NCBI GenBank assembly: GCA_029379385.1
Contig: CM055607.1
Span: 310,001-374,000, forward strand
DNA: 64,000 bases
Direction of reading: 5' to 3'
DNA from: Quillaja saponaria
Taxonomy: Eukaryota > Streptophyta > Magnoliopsida > Fabales > Quillajaceae
The translations under genes and the position numbers were made by a program. Within the stretch, counting starts at the first letter, position 1, and each line of letters begins with the position of its first letter. Positions 60,901 through 64,000 of the stretch are shown here, in pieces. The notes under the pieces are model-generated. The model worked only from the letters and a program-made list of their open reading frames with translations, had not been told where the DNA came from and searched no databases.

Positions 60901-62117
60901 AAATTGCATATACATTTGAATATAGTCTATCATGTAAACTTCTCTTGAATCCTTGAGAGTCTAGTAGTCTTGGATCAAGGATTCAAGATTTCAGCTAAAG
61001 AAATGCACAAGTTAAATGAAATTCTAATGTGCTCAACCATTAACTTGTTTTGTCTCCCTCTGCTCTCTCTTAACATAATAAAATGAATAAGTTTGGGATT
61101 GGAGTGAGCATATAGCAGTTCAAAATATAAGGAAGTAGAACGCTGTTTCTTGCAGGAACCATTTAGACTTACATCATGACCTTGCTATTTCTTTGAACCA
61201 GTCTTCCACATATATTTCTCAACAAAGAAGTTAAAGGAACATATGCTTAAGGCCATGCTTAGTAACTGGGAGAAGATTAGGAAATCACATTGAACAAGTA
61301 CTCCCTTTGATGTTTTAAGCAAGTTTTGCAGGGCTGATGTGATTAACAACTCTGCACAATTTCATTATAATGGTTTTCCTTCGTTATCTTTGAGATGTCA
61401 CGGATAGACTTATCAGTTTCAGGCTTTCAGCAGATGTGCTCCTGAACTGAACAATATAGCTTATTTGTTCTCACTTCTATGATGTAGTGCCACATCCCAC
61501 ACATATCAGTGTGCTCTTAGTTTTTTCTTGTTTGTAGTATAGCATCTCTTCACTCTCTGTTTAATGATCCTCAATTTTGAATACTTGCATTCTGTTCAGC
61601 TAATTCAACCTTAATGTTCTATAATCAGCTTTTCAAATCGTTGTTTCTGGACAAAAGCAATTTCTATATGGACCTCAACTGGCGATACTGATCATGCTTT
61701 GATTGTTGGTTCATACTTCCATTATGCTAGAGGATTTGAACCTCCTCAGGTAATTAGCTTTTGCTTTTATGGCAAAAATGGAGTTCCTCTCACATCTAAC
61801 TAATAAAGTGATTGGCTCCCCTCTCCTTCCTTATTAAAATAATAATAATAATAAGCAAAGTGATTGGTATCCTCTCCCTTCCCCTTATGTAACCCTTTAC
61901 CAAATACACTCTTAATGCCGAAAATCATGAGCTTTCAGACATAAAGCATGTGTACTGGCGTTCTCATGGATTTGAAGCTAAAATTATGTCAAGACTGAGG
62001 TAAGACCAGACTACTATAACGTTTTTCATTTTCCTACAGGCAGTGGATATATCTCCCAATCCAGGACGCTCTGATCCTATGTACATTGTGTACTCTAGGA
62101 AGCTATCTAGAGCTTGA
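57984..62117 (+). CDS. SAM-dependent methyltransferase-like protein, probably plastid
   Basis: Class I methyltransferase fold of unknown substrate; relatives in plants are annotated only as SAM-dependent methyltransferase superfamily. Exons 57984-58244, 58684-58751, 59473-59620, 59705-59785, 60089-60175, 60702-60787, 61629-61749 and 62040-62117; all joins in frame; 309 aa. The N-terminal ~75 residues are basic and Ser-rich, like a transit peptide. The methyltransferase core is VSILDLCSSWVSHFP (motif I position, but DLCSS rather than the usual E/DxGxGxG), VVGLGMNEEEL, PFEDNSFDVI and FKEMCRILKPGGLAIMSFSN. The non-canonical motif I leaves activity open. The protein ends MYIVYSRKLSRA. Confidence 0.92.
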
Positions 62118-62829
62118 GATAATTGTATAAATTGTAAGTTTTTGTAATTGGTGATCCTTGTATTTCAGTTTTACTTTGTGCTTTACACATAAACATACAT
62201 GTTCCTATTATAAAGTTTTGAGATGCAAAATTTATGCTGTTTCTTTATGAAAAAAGAGTATCATCTTAACGGGACTTCAATTCCTTTCAAAAACATGGAG
62301 TTGGCTGTTTCCGTTTGTACTTGCTGTCATTAGCAAGTACCAACCAACCAACTGCTTACTAAGTGCCTAATATGATCTTCTTGTCTCAGTCAGTGAGATT
62401 TTCCCAAGCCTTAATTCAAAAACGTTGAAAACTGAGCTCCTTGAAGCTTCAGCTAGTATTAAAATAAAATCATTACAGCACTTGATTCTTTTTTTACAGT
62501 TGGTGCTTTTTTTACTCAAACAAGTCACAAAAAAAACTTGGGTGGGGTGCGTCCATGTGTGGAATGAGGCTAGCTGACTGTCAACAACAGTGTTAATTAA
62601 TAAATAGCAGTCAACCAAGAGGCAGAGCAAAACTGAAATAGAAGAATCTTATACCCTGTGAAAAGCTCATTATTGGAGGGATTCTTTTTTTCTACACAAA
62701 CTCAAAAAGGGCGGAGGAATATATGCACTAGGGACAAATTAAAGACACTTACATTAGGATAACAAAGAAAACAACAAAAACCACTGATTAGCATTGTAAG
62801 GATTGGGAAAATGGGGATCAGAGTATGTT
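62118..62829. other. Intergenic region and 3' flank of convergent genes
   Basis: The 3' flanks of the methyltransferase (+) and tetraspanin (-) genes. No further gene was seen. Confidence 0.6.
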
Positions 62830-63141
62830 TCAGACCCATCCCTGTTTGTAACGGCGGAACAAGTCTTCTGTTTGGGCATTCTTGAAGGCACTGCAGGCAA
62901 TAACATAGACCCATATGAGGACCACCACAGCCACAATCAGAATCACATTGGCTTTCCTCCATTCGTTTCTTAGGTTTCCCAGCAGCCCTGCCTTGCAAGC
63001 ATTGCAATTGTAGCACAGCTGGCTCTGGTCGTTGTTCCACAAATAACAATCTGGGTCTGCCATCTGGTTCGCCGGGTTCATCCACAATATTGGGTTCACA
63101 TAATTGTAACCACAAGCTGTTGGAGGTTTACAACATCCTGA
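62830..63141 (-). CDS. Tetraspanin, C-terminal exon (partial gene)
   Basis: The last exon of a plant tetraspanin; these four-pass membrane proteins organise plasma-membrane and exosome microdomains. 103 codons plus stop (TGA at 62830-62832), preceded by TTTTACAG as acceptor at 63142. It encodes the end of the large extracellular loop (GCCKPPTACG, then C-YNCNACK with conserved Cys), the fourth membrane segment (ANVILIVAVVVLIWVYVIAC) and a short cytosolic tail (DLFRRYKQGWV). It is closest in style to TET8/TET9. The first exon, with three membrane segments, is not found before base 64000, so the intron exceeds 0.85 kb. Confidence 0.93.
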   Translation of the reverse strand, partial: SGCCKPPTACGYNYVNPILWMNPANQMADPDCYLWNNDQSQLCYNCNACKAGLLGNLRNEWRKANVILIVAVVVLIWVYVIACSAFKNAQTEDLFRRYKQGWV

Positions 63142-64000
63142 CTGTAAAATGATTTGATTTACCATGTAATGTAAGAGTCATCTCTCAGAAAACAACAATA
63201 GTTATTGATAACATAAGAAAAAAAGGGGGAAACAACCCTCTCCATTCACCAACCCATTATTATTATATATGTCAATACATTTGCCAAGGCTGGCATCCAT
63301 GCAATACCTTTTAATCTCGTGCGATAAGGACAAACCGTGACCTCTATTATTGTTGGTTTGATTACTTTAATTTTGTCTAAATTTTCATCATTTCTTTGTT
63401 AGAATATATAGTCGAATTAATAGATTAGTAGGTAGAACCTTTGTGATCTACTGGCACAGAAATTTCTAGCCTCCGGAAAGAAAAAATCATTCTTCCATTA
63501 GAAAGATAACAAAAAAAAGTTGCATATGTCCCACAAAGCATTAAAACATTCAAATGGCACATCCTCAAAAAATTAAGCCGGTAGGTCACATATAACGTGG
63601 GTTGTTTCTTGACCTTATATTAAACAATAACCCTATCATAATTCATAATGGTGGGTCATCTTTTTAGAATTAAGAAACGAACTCTTAAAACAATTTTAAT
63701 TAACCCATTTGTCACTTGATCTTTTCTTTTTCTTTGGGATCATAATAAACATCTAGTCCTGTCATTCTCGATGGAGTGAGCTCACATCACAACCAATGCT
63801 GCAAATTCGCCATGATTCATTAACATGCATCATACTCAAATAGCAACTCACCCATGCACAAGTCACAACAATGAGTTTTTTTACAATCAATGGCAGCCTA
63901 ACTTGAGTAAGAAAATGCAAGAGAAAAAATATTGCTCTATCAACTATAGGACCCAAAAGTCGTTGCCCCAACCTACAATAGGCACCACATAATGAAGCAT
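63142..64000 (-). other. Intron of the tetraspanin gene (partial)
   Basis: Sequence upstream of the tetraspanin acceptor. No coding similarity is seen on either strand; it is taken to be intron up to the window edge. Confidence 0.6.

Noticed and set aside
63762..63971. First exon of the tetraspanin
   Set aside because: The peptide does not show the N-terminal membrane pattern or motifs of tetraspanins; the true exon is probably outside the window.

Overview
This window is nuclear DNA of a dicot plant. It has spliced genes with GT-AG introns, AT-rich intergenic DNA, SINE and LTR relics, and plant-only families (SAUR, HKT, OSB, galacturonokinase). I cannot fix the species; compact introns and low-copy repeats suggest a modest-sized eudicot genome. 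Exon boundaries were derived by reading splice signals and checking that every junction keeps the reading frame.

Layout. 137-3014 (-): 5' part of isoamylase 3 (starch debranching), cut by the window edge. 5067-5552 (-): SAUR. 6157-13370 (+): galacturonokinase with 14 exons. 12.8-27.9 kb: a tandem segmental duplication. Unit A holds the galacturonokinase 3' end plus a wrecked HKT. Unit B holds a truncated galacturonokinase relic plus an intact HKT (23601-25587). 28-34 kb: gene-free, with two SINEs and a 0.5-kb direct repeat. 34174-36420 (+): a second intact HKT. 37462-38923 (+): secretory phospholipase A2. 39513-44417 (-): organellar ssDNA-binding protein (OSB) with four C-terminal repeats. 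46079-47548 (+): intronless nucleotide pyrophosphatase/phosphodiesterase. 49670-52623 (+): plastid thioredoxin-like 2. 53174-53700 (+): PRA1 pseudogene. 55672-56586 (-): cytidine deaminase. 57984-62117 (+): plastid methyltransferase-like protein. 62830-63141 (-): last exon of a tetraspanin.

The most unusual part is the HKT cluster. Both intact HKT genes carry the Ser-Gly-Gly-Gly filter expected of sodium-selective class I transporters. The third copy (14761-15600) keeps its TATA box, but its body was rebuilt into an inverted repeat. A forward 5'UTR/start region faces an inverted copy of itself, and the segment between them is partly antisense to the pore-loop exon. A transcript would fold into a hairpin homologous to the intact neighbour, making this a candidate source of small RNAs against HKT. 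That role is inference.

The other genes are unrelated housekeeping or metabolic genes and do not form a pathway. SAUR/galacturonokinase, OSB/NPP and deaminase/methyltransferase are divergent pairs sharing intergenic promoters.
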